DNA from: an uncultured Opitutales bacterium
GTDB lineage: Bacteria > Verrucomicrobiota > Verrucomicrobiia > Opitutales > Seribacteraceae
Length of the DNA: 32,066 nt
Assembly: GCA_905478775.1 (NCBI GenBank)
Contig: CAJQKB010000079.1
Span: 1 to 32,066 of the forward strand
Direction of reading: 5' to 3'
Shown here: piece after piece, positions 7,571-16,350 of the stretch
Position numbering within the stretch: the first letter of the stretch is position 1
Layout: each line of letters starts with the position of its first letter
Program-made: the position numbers and the translations under genes
Notes under the pieces: generated by a model
Database searches by the model: none
Seen by the model: the letters and a program-made list of their open reading frames with translations, nothing else
What the model was told of the DNA's origin: nothing

Positions 7571-8511
7571 TGAAAAAGGTTTTCGTTAGTGGACACAACG
7601 GAATGGTTGGTTCTGCTCTAATTCGTGCATTTAATTCCCGTGTGGAAGAGTACGAGATAATTACCCGTAATCGAACGAAACTTGATCTTTGTAACCAACG
7701 GGATGTTCATCATTTTCTTTCTTCAGAAAAACCAGATATCGTGATTAACGCGGCGGGTCGGGTTGGCGGAATCTATGCAAACAATACCTTTCCAGCAGAC
7801 TTTATTCGTGAAAATTTACTGATCAATACAAATTTAATACATGCTTCATACGAAGTGGGAGTAACTCGTTTTTTAAATTTGGGTAGTTCCTGTATTTACC
7901 CTCGAGAGGCAGAACAGCCTTTGAAGGAAGAATCACTGCTAACGGGTCCATTAGAGCCTACAAATTCGGCTTATGCTTTGGCAAAAATTGCCGGTTTAGA
8001 GATGTGTAGGCATTATCGAAAGCAATACGGAGTGTTGTTTCATTCTGCGATGCCCACTAATTTGTATGGACCAGGAGATAATTATCATGCACAAAATTCC
8101 CATGTTCTTCCTGCCCTTATTAGGCGGTTCCATGAGGCAAAAAAAACGGGGCAATCTGAAGTGTGTATTTGGGGGACGGGAAAACCAAGGCGAGAACTTT
8201 TACATGCAGATGATTTGGCAGATGCATTATTATTTTTATTGTCTGTCGATAATCCGCCCGATTGGATAAATGTCGGAACCGGAAGGGATCAAACCATTTT
8301 GGAATTGGCAAACTTGGTCAAGGACACAACTGGATTTGTCGGTGAAATTACGCATGATCTAACCAAGGAGGACGGAACACCAGTCAAGAGGTTAGATGTT
8401 TCATTACTTGATAACCTTGGATGGAAAGCAAGAATATCCCTTGAACAAGGACTAAAAAGCACATACGGCGACTTTTTACGATGTGAAGAGAATAACTCTT
8501 TGCGAATTTGA
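7570..8511 (+). CDS. fcl: GDP-L-fucose synthase
   Basis: This is the epimerase-reductase that turns the Gmd product into GDP-L-fucose using NADPH. The 313-residue protein shows the Rossmann motif GHNGMVGSAL, SSCIYP, the catalytic YALAK with Tyr135 and Lys139, PTNLYGPGDNYH and the C-terminal RRELLHADDLADA, all typical of Fcl/WcaG. ATG 7570 overlaps the last base of the gmd stop; a TTG one codon earlier is a less likely start. It ends 11 bases before the convergent YceH-like gene. With gmd it forms a two-gene nucleotide-sugar operon. The glycosyltransferase using the fucose is not adjacent, though two glycosyltransferases lie at the far end of the window. Confidence 0.96.
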   Translation: MKKVFVSGHNGMVGSALIRAFNSRVEEYEIITRNRTKLDLCNQRDVHHFLSSEKPDIVINAAGRVGGIYANNTFPADFIRENLLINTNLIHASYEVGVTRFLNLGSSCIYPREAEQPLKEESLLTGPLEPTNSAYALAKIAGLEMCRHYRKQYGVLFHSAMPTNLYGPGDNYHAQNSHVLPALIRRFHEAKKTGQSEVCIWGTGKPRRELLHADDLADALLFLLSVDNPPDWINVGTGRDQTILELANLVKDTTGFVGEITHDLTKEDGTPVKRLDVSLLDNLGWKARISLEQGLKSTYGDFLRCEENNSLRI

Positions 8512-8522
8512 ATAAAAATTAA

Positions 8523-9227
8523 TTATTCGAATTGTTTTCGGAAATGTTTAAATTCATCCGATAATTCTCTCAATTGATAACGAAGGGTTTCCACTTCGTC
8601 TTTTAATTCGGTAAATTCCTTTGTCATTTCTTCGACCTGATCAATTCGTTTATCGGGTCCCGGTACATACACTGCAACTCCATCATTCAATTCCTCAATT
8701 ACAGGTTTGGGGGCCAATTTATGGAATCTACGTTGTTCTTTTTGTCCGGGAGATGGATCCATTATACCAATAAGGGAAGGATCTCGATCCATCAATTCTT
8801 GAAGAGTCTCCTCGACATCAGAAATCCCATCAAACGAAAACATTCGACTTGCCCGATTATTCAATTCGCCAGTTGTTTGGGGTCCGCGATTAAGTAACTC
8901 AGCAAGAAGAGCTCGTTCCGGTTTAATTAAATCCAGTTCCTTCTCTGCATTGTGTTGGTATTTTGGTACGCGTGAACCTACAAGGTCAACACGATGCACT
9001 AGTCTTTTAATGCGAAGTTCTTCAATTATTTTTTTTACCTCATCTTCATCGAAGTCGGTTCGTGGTAATCGATTGTTTTTCTGATTACACGCATTAACCA
9101 AACCATTTAGACTCATTGGATAGTATTCTGGCGTAGTCAGTTCTTTTTCGATCAAGGAACCTAAAACGCGAGTCTCCTCAAAAGTTAGTTCAACCAATGT
9201 GTTATCTTCACTAATTGCTTCGTCCAT
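8523..9227 (-). CDS. YceH/DUF480 (UPF0502) family protein
   Basis: The 234-residue product matches the DUF480 family: an N-terminal winged-helix unit with LTFEETRVLGSLIEKELTTP and PMSLNGLVNACNQKNNR, a second winged-helix-like unit with LLNRGPQTTGELNNRASRM, then a C-terminal coiled coil (EEMTKEFTELKDEVETLRYQ). The tandem winged helices suggest DNA or protein binding; the biological role in bacteria is unsettled. I chose ATG 9227 over a TTG three codons upstream. It lies downstream of L27 on the same strand, about 70 bases away, and faces fcl convergently. Confidence 0.9.
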   Translation of the reverse strand: MDEAISEDNTLVELTFEETRVLGSLIEKELTTPEYYPMSLNGLVNACNQKNNRLPRTDFDEDEVKKIIEELRIKRLVHRVDLVGSRVPKYQHNAEKELDLIKPERALLAELLNRGPQTTGELNNRASRMFSFDGISDVEETLQELMDRDPSLIGIMDPSPGQKEQRRFHKLAPKPVIEELNDGVAVYVPGPDKRIDQVEEMTKEFTELKDEVETLRYQLRELSDEFKHFRKQFE

Positions 9228-9267
9228 AGAAAACAAGTATAGGAAGATATTGAAAAACGAAAGACTT

Positions 9268-9287
9268 TAAAAGAGCTCGTTTGAGCT
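9268..9287 (-). terminator. Weak hairpin plus T-run after rpmA
   Basis: On the minus strand AGCTC-AAAC-GAGCT forms a 5-bp stem followed by CTTTT, shortly after the L27 stop. The short stem makes it a weak terminator candidate at best; the YceH-like gene could still be read through. Confidence 0.3.
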
Positions 9288-9296
9288 TAGAGGCCT

Positions 9297-9545
9297 TTAA
9301 TTATCAGAGACTATGTTAACCAAACGATGAGGCTTATCAAATTCAACCTTACCGGGGGTAAGAGCAAAAAGTGTGTGGTCGCGGCCCAATCCCACATTTT
9401 TGCCAGGATGGTATTTTGTGCCGCGTTGTCTTAAGATAATATTGCCAGCAACAACTGATTCGCCGCCAAACTTTTTAACGCCTAAGCGTTTGCTATTACT
9501 ATCTCTTCCATTTCTAGAAGTACCTTGTCCTTTTTTGTGTGCCAT
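9297..9545 (-). CDS. rpmA: 50S ribosomal protein L27
   Basis: L27 is a large-subunit protein whose N-terminal tail reaches the peptidyl-transferase centre. The 82-residue protein begins [16 protein letters not shown] and continues with [27 protein letters not shown] and [11 protein letters not shown], which is diagnostic. It starts directly with the mature AHKK sequence, so it lacks the cleavable N-terminal extension seen in Firmicutes. It follows rplU with an 18-base gap, the standard L21-L27 pair. The GTPase gene obg, which often follows rpmA, is absent here; a YceH-like gene follows instead. Confidence 0.98.
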   Translation of the reverse strand: MAHKKGQGTSRNGRDSNSKRLGVKKFGGESVVAGNIILRQRGTKYHPGKNVGLGRDHTLFALTPGKVEFDKPHRLVNIVSDN

Positions 9546-9563
9546 ATTGGAATTCTCTTCTGT

Positions 9564-9881
9564 TTACTTTAAATCAATTGATTCGATTTGAACCACTGAA
9601 ATATGTTGGCGATGTCCTTTTCTTCTTTTGTAACCCTGCCTTCTTTTCTTTTTGAAAATAATTATTTTCTTATCCTTCTTATTCTCGAGAATCTTTGCTT
9701 TAACTGTAGCTCCTTCTACATTAGGAGTACCAAAGGTCGCTTTGCCTTCGTCTACAAGCATGAGAACTTGATCAATGCTTACTTGATCACCTTCGTTTGT
9801 GTCGGGGTAGCGATTTACGAAAAGTATATCGCCTTTTTGGACAGTAAATTGGCTGCCCTGTGTTTGAATAGTGGCTTTCAT
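9564..9881 (-). CDS. rplU: 50S ribosomal protein L21
   Basis: L21 binds 23S rRNA together with L20. The 105-residue product begins [18 protein letters not shown] and has the C-terminal basic block [16 protein letters not shown] characteristic of the family. The frame stays open for 22 more codons upstream, but the protein start aligned to the family is the ATG at 9881, so the longer reading is rejected. That start has no SD sequence (TTTCCTATC precedes it). It is the first gene of the rplU-rpmA pair. Confidence 0.97.
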   Translation of the reverse strand: MKATIQTQGSQFTVQKGDILFVNRYPDTNEGDQVSIDQVLMLVDEGKATFGTPNVEGATVKAKILENKKDKKIIIFKKKRRQGYKRRKGHRQHISVVQIESIDLK

Positions 9882-9894
9882 GATAGGAAATGAG

Positions 9895-9925
9895 ATAATA
9901 AACCATTTAACTTTGAAATTGGCAA
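9895..9925 (-). promoter_or_regulatory. Low-confidence promoter candidate for rplU-rpmA
   Basis: The minus strand carries TTGCCA (9925-9920, five of six matches to the -35 consensus) and TATTAT (9900-9895, five of six to -10) with a 19-base spacer. It would leave a leader of only several bases, so the true start may use another site upstream. Confidence 0.22.
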
Positions 9926-9979
9926 GCGCCATCTTAGCTTTTCGCATATCGAAATATATGCATAATTAGAATTTATTTT

Positions 9980-10744
9980 ATGGAATTTGACAATCAGATG
10001 GTGGATGAAAAAGTAGTCCTTTCTTATTTTGAGAATAGGGGTGTTCTCGATCATTATGAAGAAGCGACCCGTAAAATTGGATTATGGGCATCTGAAGAAT
10101 TGATTTTTCGAAAATGTTTTCCAAGTCAAAATACGGAGATTTTAGAATTAGGCTGCGGGGTAGGGAGGATAAGTTTTTCTTTATGGATGCTTGGATATGA
10201 AAAGTTAACGGCCAGTGATGTTTCCAGTAAAATGGTGAAACGTGCTTTGAGCATACAAAAAGAAAGAAATAGTCGAATCAATTTTCTTACTGCTGATGCA
10301 ACTCAATTATCATTTGCAAGTAATTCATTTAATGGAGTTATTTTCGGGTTTAATGGATTAATGCAAATTCCACACCGAACGAATCGAAAAAAAGCGATAC
10401 AGGAATGTTTTCGAATACTTAGGCCAAATGGAAGGTTTGTTTTTACTTCTCATGATCGTTCCCTTCCGAAATGGAAAAAATTTTGGGCGAACGAGCGAAA
10501 AAAATGGAGGATTGGATTACAAGATAAAGCCCTTGTCGAATTTGGAGATCGGTATGGGGAAACTCCGAATGGAAAATTATTTATTCATGTTCCAGACTGT
10601 TCAGATGTACGAAAAGACTTAAAAGATGCGGGTTTTTTATTGGAGCGCGATGTATTGCGATCCCGTATTTCTGAAGAATCTAAGAGAGTCCAGGACTTTT
10701 CAGATGAATGTCGATTTTGGATCGCCCGTAAACCTGACCTTTAG
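9980..10744 (+). CDS. Class I SAM-dependent methyltransferase, substrate unknown
   Basis: The 254-residue protein has the class I methyltransferase fold: motif I ILELGCGVGRISFSL near residue 54, an acidic loop residue after the second strand (TASDVSSKMV), motif around NFLTADATQLSFASNSFN, and CFRILRPNGRFVFTSHD as the post-motif strand. These bind S-adenosylmethionine. The variable C-terminal part, with KKWRIG and the FSDECRFWIARK tail, does not identify the substrate. It sits alone on the plus strand between the divergent L21 gene and the convergent dapF-like gene (12-base gap), so context gives no clue. No SD sequence. Confidence 0.85.
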   Translation: MEFDNQMVDEKVVLSYFENRGVLDHYEEATRKIGLWASEELIFRKCFPSQNTEILELGCGVGRISFSLWMLGYEKLTASDVSSKMVKRALSIQKERNSRINFLTADATQLSFASNSFNGVIFGFNGLMQIPHRTNRKKAIQECFRILRPNGRFVFTSHDRSLPKWKKFWANERKKWRIGLQDKALVEFGDRYGETPNGKLFIHVPDCSDVRKDLKDAGFLLERDVLRSRISEESKRVQDFSDECRFWIARKPDL

Positions 10745-10756
10745 AACTTAGTTACC

Positions 10757-11605
10757 TTAGCTGACTTCAAGGCATTCTTTGTCCAACTCCATCGTTGCTA
10801 CACGAGTCGCTGGGCCAGTCATTTGAACATTGAATTCATCATCGATGAGCAGACCAATTTCTCCTCCTGGCATTTCAACGGTAATATTTTCATCACATGC
10901 CCCCATTTTCCGTGCTACTGCACCTGCCGCCGAACTGCTACTTCCTGAAGCCAGGGTATAGCCTGCACCGCGTTCCCAGATTTCAATTTTGATCCGATTA
11001 CGATTAATGATCTGTAAAAATTGAACATTAGTACGGTTTGGAAAATTGGAATGATTTTCTAACCCCGAACCCAATTCCATTGCCAGTGCTTGATTTGCAT
11101 TCTCCACAGGAATAACACAGTGTGGATTCCCGATTGTAGCGGCATAATATTGTAAGCTTTTGCCATTTACTTCAATTATTTCATCACAAACTTCTCTTGA
11201 ATTACCCTGCACATTAACCGGAATTTTATCGCTATGAAAACTTACTTTCCCCATTTCAACAATTATGACCGATTTATCTTCTGATACCTGACAAGATACG
11301 ATTCCACCCAATGTCTCGACTTGAAAGGGTTGTGTGGACACTTTTTTAATATCCCGTAAATATCTCGCAAATATTCTCAGTCCATTCCCACTCTTTTCAG
11401 CTTCACTTCCATCCGGGTTTAGAATTCTTAGCTTATAATCTGCCCGGTCTGACTTTGTAGGTCCGAGTAGAATCCCATCGGAGCCTAGACCAAAATTACG
11501 GTGGCATATCCGGATGATTTCCTTTTCCGAAAATGTGATGTCTTTTCCCTTGGGGTCAAAAACGAGATAATCATTTCCTAGAGCGTGATATTTTTCGAAT
11601 TCCAT
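10757..11605 (-). CDS. Diaminopimelate epimerase-family protein lacking both catalytic cysteines
   Basis: DapF interconverts LL- and meso-diaminopimelate with two cysteines. The 282-residue protein keeps the family frame: KYHALGNDYLVFD, RNFGLGSDGILLGP, LNPDGSEAEKSGNGLR, IGNPHCVI, FPNRTNVQF and ERGAGYTLASGSSSSAAG. The residue aligned with the first catalytic Cys is Ser72 (SGNG instead of CGNG) and with the second is Ser220 (ASGS instead of ACGT). Substrate-binding residues (Asn in HALGND, the GNG loop, ER) are kept. Either this is a variant subfamily with a different mechanism or substrate, or it is not a DAP epimerase. ATG 11605 gives the family N-terminus; a TTG at 11614 is rejected. The DUF5069 gene starts upstream, 18 bases away. 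Confidence 0.85.
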   Translation of the reverse strand: MEFEKYHALGNDYLVFDPKGKDITFSEKEIIRICHRNFGLGSDGILLGPTKSDRADYKLRILNPDGSEAEKSGNGLRIFARYLRDIKKVSTQPFQVETLGGIVSCQVSEDKSVIIVEMGKVSFHSDKIPVNVQGNSREVCDEIIEVNGKSLQYYAATIGNPHCVIPVENANQALAMELGSGLENHSNFPNRTNVQFLQIINRNRIKIEIWERGAGYTLASGSSSSAAGAVARKMGACDENITVEMPGGEIGLLIDDEFNVQMTGPATRVATMELDKECLEVS

Positions 11606-11623
11606 AATAGGCAAAAATATTGT

Positions 11624-12160
11624 TTAGCAATTTGTTTGAGACGATTTAATTCTTTCCGAAACCCATTGAGCAATCAAATGATCTTCAGATTCAGATTTTC
11701 TAACAATACGCAAGAATTCTGCCGGATGGATGTCATTAGTCCCAAAGAATGCCCTGTCTCCCCCACAGCAAAACATTGTATCAAAGGGAAGTTCACCTCT
11801 CAATTTAGCTCTGGCTTTACCTATTACTCTTGGAAGCCAGGTGATACCATTCAACTTTTCGGTTTTGCCCGGAAGTGCCTTTGAATCGAGTTTCTCGAGC
11901 GAATGAATTCCTTTTTGTTCTTCAATAAAAAAATCTCTGCGTAAGTCATGAATAAGAAGAAAAGTACCAAGATCTGGAGTTCCTTCACATACCCAATCTT
12001 CAACATAATCAAAAATATCCATTTTATTGAGGCCAATTTTATTCAAAAATGGAAGATCATGCTGGATTGGAAAAGTATCGGCAGAAGTATTTCCATTACG
12101 GTATAGTTCTACTGCATTCTCCCAAATTCGAACTAATTCTTTTTGGTAATTAAAATTCAT
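11624..12160 (-). CDS. DUF5069 domain-containing protein
   Basis: The 178-residue protein matches the DUF5069 type common in Verrucomicrobiota and related phyla: an N-terminal half with LVRIWENAVELYRNGN and FDYVEDWVCEGTPDLGTFLLI, then the DUF5069 core LPGKTEKLNGITWLPRVIGK, the ELPFDTMFCCGGDRAFF stretch, and a helical C-terminus. The function is unknown. A Cys-Cys-Gly-Gly-Asp run near residue 130 could be structural or metal-linked, but that is speculation. ATG 12160 is preferred over a TTG one codon earlier. It lies between the RNase R gene and the DapF-like gene in one strand run and may be co-transcribed with both. Confidence 0.8.
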   Translation of the reverse strand: MNFNYQKELVRIWENAVELYRNGNTSADTFPIQHDLPFLNKIGLNKMDIFDYVEDWVCEGTPDLGTFLLIHDLRRDFFIEEQKGIHSLEKLDSKALPGKTEKLNGITWLPRVIGKARAKLRGELPFDTMFCCGGDRAFFGTNDIHPAEFLRIVRKSESEDHLIAQWVSERIKSSQTNC

Positions 12161-12196
12161 CAAGAAGTGATCGAAAAACTTCAGGCAACTGTCAAC

Positions 12197-14227
12197 CTAA
12201 GATGTTTTTGCGAGTCGAAAATCGAGTTGCTTGTCCGATACAAAAACTTTGTCAATATGAACGCTGATTTCTTGGCCAAGCTTTAATTGAATCTTTGCAT
12301 TCCTTGCGACGAGCGAAGTGCCATTGGAAGAGACTCGGTAACCCAGTTCACGGGGAAGTGTACGAATCGGTACGAATCCGCGTGCGAGGGTGTCAATCAG
12401 TTCAATAAAGAATCCTCTTCTGGAAATCTCAGTAATAATTGCTCGATGTGACGGTGCAGGTCTTTTTCCAATATCTCTTTTGTAGTACAGTAATAGTTTA
12501 TCTTTTACTGATTCCCTCTCTGCATCCACGCTATTTCGTTCGGTTATGGACAAATGCTTTGCCGTTCCTTCCAGTCGAGCGTGGTCTATTTTCTTTCTCT
12601 TATTTCCACGGACATGATCTTCAATAGTTCGATGAACAATCAAATCGGCATATCTACGAATGGGAGAAGTGAAATGAAGGTAATCATTTTTCGCCAGTCC
12701 ATAATGTCCATCGGGGGTACTCTTATAACAAGCCTGCTTTAAACTTCTTAAGAATTTAATTCGGAGAACCTGAGATAGTGGATGCTTATTCATTGCAGTA
12801 AGCATTTTAGTCACTTCCTTCCTTCCGGTTAGTTCACCGCATGAAATACCAAATACTTGTAGAAAGCCTCTTAATTCCTCTAAGTTTTCCGGATCTGGAT
12901 CTGGATGAACCCGAAAAACGCCCGGTAATTTTTGTTTTCGTAATTCAATTGCAAGCCGTTCGTTTGCTAAAAGCATAAACTCTTCAATCATGTGATGACT
13001 TTCATCACTTTCTGACTGTAAAATTTCTTCAGGTTCCCCCTTTTGATCGACTAAGATTTTGACCTCTGTTGATTCCAAATCGAGTGAACCTTTTTTCATC
13101 CGTTCGGCTCGGAGTACTCTTGCAATTGAAGCAATTTTACGAATATTTACCTGCAGGTCCTGAAGGAGATTATCAGGGAGTTCATTTAAGAGTTTTCCAG
13201 GGTTCCCAGAATAACGACTAGGGGGTGGCTTGGCAGATTTAATCTTTTCGAGTTCATCTTCCTTCAAAAATAGACTGGCTTGTTCATAGGTCAGTCTTTT
13301 ATCGCTTAGAATAACGGACTCAGTAATTTTTGAACGTACTACATTACCTTCTTTTGAGAAGACAAAGAAGACTGACTTAACCAATCTCTCTTCGCCCTCC
13401 ACTAAACTACAAATCCCACTTGATAAACGATGGGGCAGCATGGGAACGACTTCCCCCACTAAATAAGTTGAATTCCCTCTCCGATTGGCCTCACGATCCA
13501 GGGCACTGCCTTGTTTTACGTAATGAGAAACATCTGCAATGTGGACTCCGATTTCCCACTCACCATTTTGTAATTCCTTTACCGATAATGCATCGTCAAA
13601 ATCACGGGCATCCAGTGGATCAATCGTTAATGTGAAGATACTTCGGATATCTTTCCGATCGGTAAGATCTTCCTTTGAAACTTGATCGGGACAAGCTTTT
13701 GCTTCCTCCATTACCTTGTCTGGGAAATTTCCACTTAACCCATATTTTGCTAAAATTCCTTTATGATCAGTAAGTGGATCGTCGCTTGGTCCCAGTACCC
13801 GAAGGACCTTACACATAGGAATACGAGCCGGCGGGTCCCATCGCACAAATTGGGCTAATACTTTATCATGCTCAACCGCATTTCTTTGGTCTCCAAGAAT
13901 CTTAAAGGGAACAAAGAGCCTCGAATTTTCAGCTTGTACGAGTGAACGGCCAAGGTCCCTTCGCAAGTAACCTAGGAATTCAGTTGTTCCACGCTTGATG
14001 ATTTTCCTGACCTCGTAGCGAGCCTTGGAAGGTTTTCGATCTCTTTTTTTACGGTCAAATTTTTTCGTTTTGGGGGGCAGGACGGTAAGTTCAACTGTGT
14101 CTCCGTGAATTGCCGTACCAGAAGAACCTTTTGCGAGGGCAATGGGTTCGTCTTTTCCTTCTACAACAACTTTTGCTCGTCCTTGTTTCCCAAAATATAA
14201 AATGCCATGGACTTTTACTCGGCCCAC
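12197..14227 (-). CDS. rnr: Ribonuclease R / RNase II-family 3'-5' exoribonuclease
   Basis: This enzyme degrades structured RNA processively from the 3' end. The 676-residue protein has cold-shock/OB-type N-terminal domains (FLGYLRR, FVPFKI), the RNB catalytic core with TIDPLDARDFDDALS (Asp203, Asp209, Asp211, Asp212 as metal ligands), VHIADVSHYV, RRGNSTYLV with VPMLPHRLSSGICSL, FTSPIRRYADLIVHR, and a C-terminal S1 domain. It is shorter than E. coli RNase R (about 810) because it lacks the N-terminal helix-turn-helix region. The start is GTG 14227, since TAA lies in frame five codons upstream. No SD sequence. The downstream DUF5069 gene begins 36 bases after it. Confidence 0.93.
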   Translation of the reverse strand: MGRVKVHGILYFGKQGRAKVVVEGKDEPIALAKGSSGTAIHGDTVELTVLPPKTKKFDRKKRDRKPSKARYEVRKIIKRGTTEFLGYLRRDLGRSLVQAENSRLFVPFKILGDQRNAVEHDKVLAQFVRWDPPARIPMCKVLRVLGPSDDPLTDHKGILAKYGLSGNFPDKVMEEAKACPDQVSKEDLTDRKDIRSIFTLTIDPLDARDFDDALSVKELQNGEWEIGVHIADVSHYVKQGSALDREANRRGNSTYLVGEVVPMLPHRLSSGICSLVEGEERLVKSVFFVFSKEGNVVRSKITESVILSDKRLTYEQASLFLKEDELEKIKSAKPPPSRYSGNPGKLLNELPDNLLQDLQVNIRKIASIARVLRAERMKKGSLDLESTEVKILVDQKGEPEEILQSESDESHHMIEEFMLLANERLAIELRKQKLPGVFRVHPDPDPENLEELRGFLQVFGISCGELTGRKEVTKMLTAMNKHPLSQVLRIKFLRSLKQACYKSTPDGHYGLAKNDYLHFTSPIRRYADLIVHRTIEDHVRGNKRKKIDHARLEGTAKHLSITERNSVDAERESVKDKLLLYYKRDIGKRPAPSHRAIITEISRRGFFIELIDTLARGFVPIRTLPRELGYRVSSNGTSLVARNAKIQLKLGQEISVHIDKVFVSDKQLDFRLAKTS

Positions 14228-14269
14228 AGAGTTAAAATTTTAAAAAATTGATAAAATAAAGACTGATTC

Positions 14270-14989
14270 TTAATCCTTGGTCATTTCCCAGCCAATGGGA
14301 AGGGCGGCTGAGATGTCATTGGTCGATTCAGATTTTTTATCAGCACCATCTTCTTTGTTGATTGCTGCTGAAAAGACTCCGTTTTCATCTTTTCCTTTTG
14401 TATCGTCATACCAACGAATTGTACCGTCGCTAAAAAGTACATGACCCCCTTCACCTGCCCAAGGAGAATCCACATCCCAACTGTCTGAACCGGATTCGAG
14501 GCCTCTTGTCCAAATGATTGGGTATGCACCACTTTTTAAGTTTCGATTAAATTTTCTACTTTCTGCGTCATCACCGGGAATGGCAATAGTATACCCGATC
14601 GCATCTTTTACGCTATCAAGTTCTCCATACTCACTGGGGATTTGTGAGGGTGGTCCATCTCCACTATCGTCTTCGAGTAAGTCCCTGTACTTTTCATCAT
14701 CAGGAAGAAACCAAAGTTCAGGTCGGGTGTCATTGGTCTTTTTACGGTACCAAATTGCAAAGTCAGCTGAACTTTTCACATCATCATTCATCGGGAAGGA
14801 GAATTGGCTCTTGGTTACAAGAGACTCGTAGATAGTCTTTAAATTTTTCTGAGCAGCCGTTCTGCCTGCTGTACCAAACACATCGCCAAAACCGACAAAT
14901 GCAATCCCAGCAAGAATACCAATGATTGTGATGACTACGAGAAGTTCGATTAGGGTAAACCCTTTTTTCTTAGATTTTTTTACATTCAT
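14270..14989 (-). CDS. Type II secretion-like pseudopilin with an H-X9-DG-type C-terminus
   Basis: The 239-residue protein begins with a basic leader and KKKGFTLIELLVVITIIG, the class III prepilin signal: cleavage after Gly10, methylated Phe11, and Glu15 at the +5 position. The hydrophobic helix runs to about residue 33. The C-terminal GGHVLFSDGTIRWYDD matches the H-X9-DG-like ending of pseudopilins abundant in Planctomycetes and Verrucomicrobia. These proteins are found in many copies per genome, and their assembly role is not established. No secretion or pilus genes are adjacent: RNase R lies 42 bases downstream and glyA lies upstream on the same strand. No SD sequence. Confidence 0.88.
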   Translation of the reverse strand: MNVKKSKKKGFTLIELLVVITIIGILAGIAFVGFGDVFGTAGRTAAQKNLKTIYESLVTKSQFSFPMNDDVKSSADFAIWYRKKTNDTRPELWFLPDDEKYRDLLEDDSGDGPPSQIPSEYGELDSVKDAIGYTIAIPGDDAESRKFNRNLKSGAYPIIWTRGLESGSDSWDVDSPWAGEGGHVLFSDGTIRWYDDTKGKDENGVFSAAINKEDGADKKSESTNDISAALPIGWEMTKD

Positions 14990-15036
14990 GTTTTCGTGAT
15001 TCGGTTCGGTAAAATAAGCATAAATTAAACTACAAT

Positions 15037-16326
15037 TTAATATGGTAATGCAAAACCTTCACAGAGGGCAAGTGCCTTCTTTTGCGCCTCATTTAAAACA
15101 GAGGAGTCTTCCGGGTTGGAAAGAACATCAGAAATTATACTGGCAATCTCTTTCATTTCATTTTCCTTCATTCCCCGAGAAGTAACTGCGGGAGTTCCAA
15201 TGCGCAAGCCACTGGTTTGGAAAGGACTACGAGTTTCCCCAGGCACCGTATTTCGATTCAGGGTTACATTCGCTCCATCCAAAGCAATCTGAGCTTTCTT
15301 TCCTGTTAATTCCGGGTGTGATGGACGTAGGTCGAGTAGCATTAAATGATTATCGCTTCCACCACTCACTAAATGAAAACCCTTCGCACTTAATGCAGTA
15401 GCGAGAGAAGCAGAGTTATTAATCACTTGTTGTTGGTATTCTTGGAAGGAGGGTTTTGCTGCTTCCTTGAAACAAGTGGCTTTCGCCGCAATTACATGCA
15501 TGAGGGGACCCCCTTGATTACCAGGGAAGACGGCAGAGTCGATTGCCTTTCCGTATTCTTCTTTACACATAATGAGTCCCCCGCGTGGACCCCGGAGAGT
15601 TTTGTGGGTCGTTGTGGTAACAAAGTCAGCATGAGGAACGGGGGAGGGGTGCAACCCAGCGGCAACAAGACCAGCGATATGGGCAATATCCGCTAGCAGT
15701 AATGCCCCACATCCTTTTGCAATCGTACCCATTCTTTCAAAATCAATAATTCGGGGATAAGCCGATGCCCCTACGGTAATTAATTTGGGCTTTTCCCGAT
15801 TCGCAATTTCTTCAATTGAATCGTAATTAATGTAGCCCGTCTCTGGATTCACTCCGTAGTTAATTACCTCATAGAGCATACCGCTACAATTTTTGGGATG
15901 ACCATGAGTAAGATGACCACCATCTTGCAAGCTCATCGTTAAAATTTTGTCATTGGGTTGTAGCATGGCAAAATAAACGGCCGTATTTGCCTGACTACCC
16001 GAGTGAGGTTGTACATTTGCGTACTCAGCTCCAAAAAGAGATTTGGCACGTTCAATCGCAAGGGTCTCTGCAACATCGACATGTTCGCATCCACCATAAT
16101 ATCTTTTTCCCGGATATCCTTCCGCATACTTATTTGTTAGTACGCTTCCAGTTGCTTCTATAATTGCGGGCAGTGTGAAATTTTCCGATGCAATTAATTC
16201 GATGTGCGTGCGTTGTCTGATTTTTTCCTTTTCGATTGCTTGAAAAATTTCTGGATCAAGCTCTTTAAGGGAGGTGGGATCGAGAAAGGATGAGGATGAA
16301 GTGGATGCTGTTTCTGTATTGTACAT
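15037..16326 (-). CDS. glyA: Serine hydroxymethyltransferase
   Basis: This PLP enzyme interconverts serine and glycine, supplying one-carbon units to tetrahydrofolate. The 429-residue protein has the full SHMT set: [53 protein letters not shown], the PLP lysine in [12 protein letters not shown] (Lys242), [11 protein letters not shown] and the C-terminal [13 protein letters not shown]. Length agrees with bacterial GlyA (about 417-430). It lies 24 bases downstream of the phosphatase gene in a same-strand run that begins with purD; GlyA and PurD both handle glycine. No SD sequence. Confidence 0.98.
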   Translation of the reverse strand: MYNTETASTSSSSFLDPTSLKELDPEIFQAIEKEKIRQRTHIELIASENFTLPAIIEATGSVLTNKYAEGYPGKRYYGGCEHVDVAETLAIERAKSLFGAEYANVQPHSGSQANTAVYFAMLQPNDKILTMSLQDGGHLTHGHPKNCSGMLYEVINYGVNPETGYINYDSIEEIANREKPKLITVGASAYPRIIDFERMGTIAKGCGALLLADIAHIAGLVAAGLHPSPVPHADFVTTTTHKTLRGPRGGLIMCKEEYGKAIDSAVFPGNQGGPLMHVIAAKATCFKEAAKPSFQEYQQQVINNSASLATALSAKGFHLVSGGSDNHLMLLDLRPSHPELTGKKAQIALDGANVTLNRNTVPGETRSPFQTSGLRIGTPAVTSRGMKENEMKEIASIISDVLSNPEDSSVLNEAQKKALALCEGFALPY

Positions 16327-16350
16327 GGTGAAAATAATAAACTTATGAAA

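Noticed and set aside
9882-9947. 22-codon extension of L21
   Set aside because: The family N-terminus is MKATIQTQG; the upstream codons are unlike any L21.
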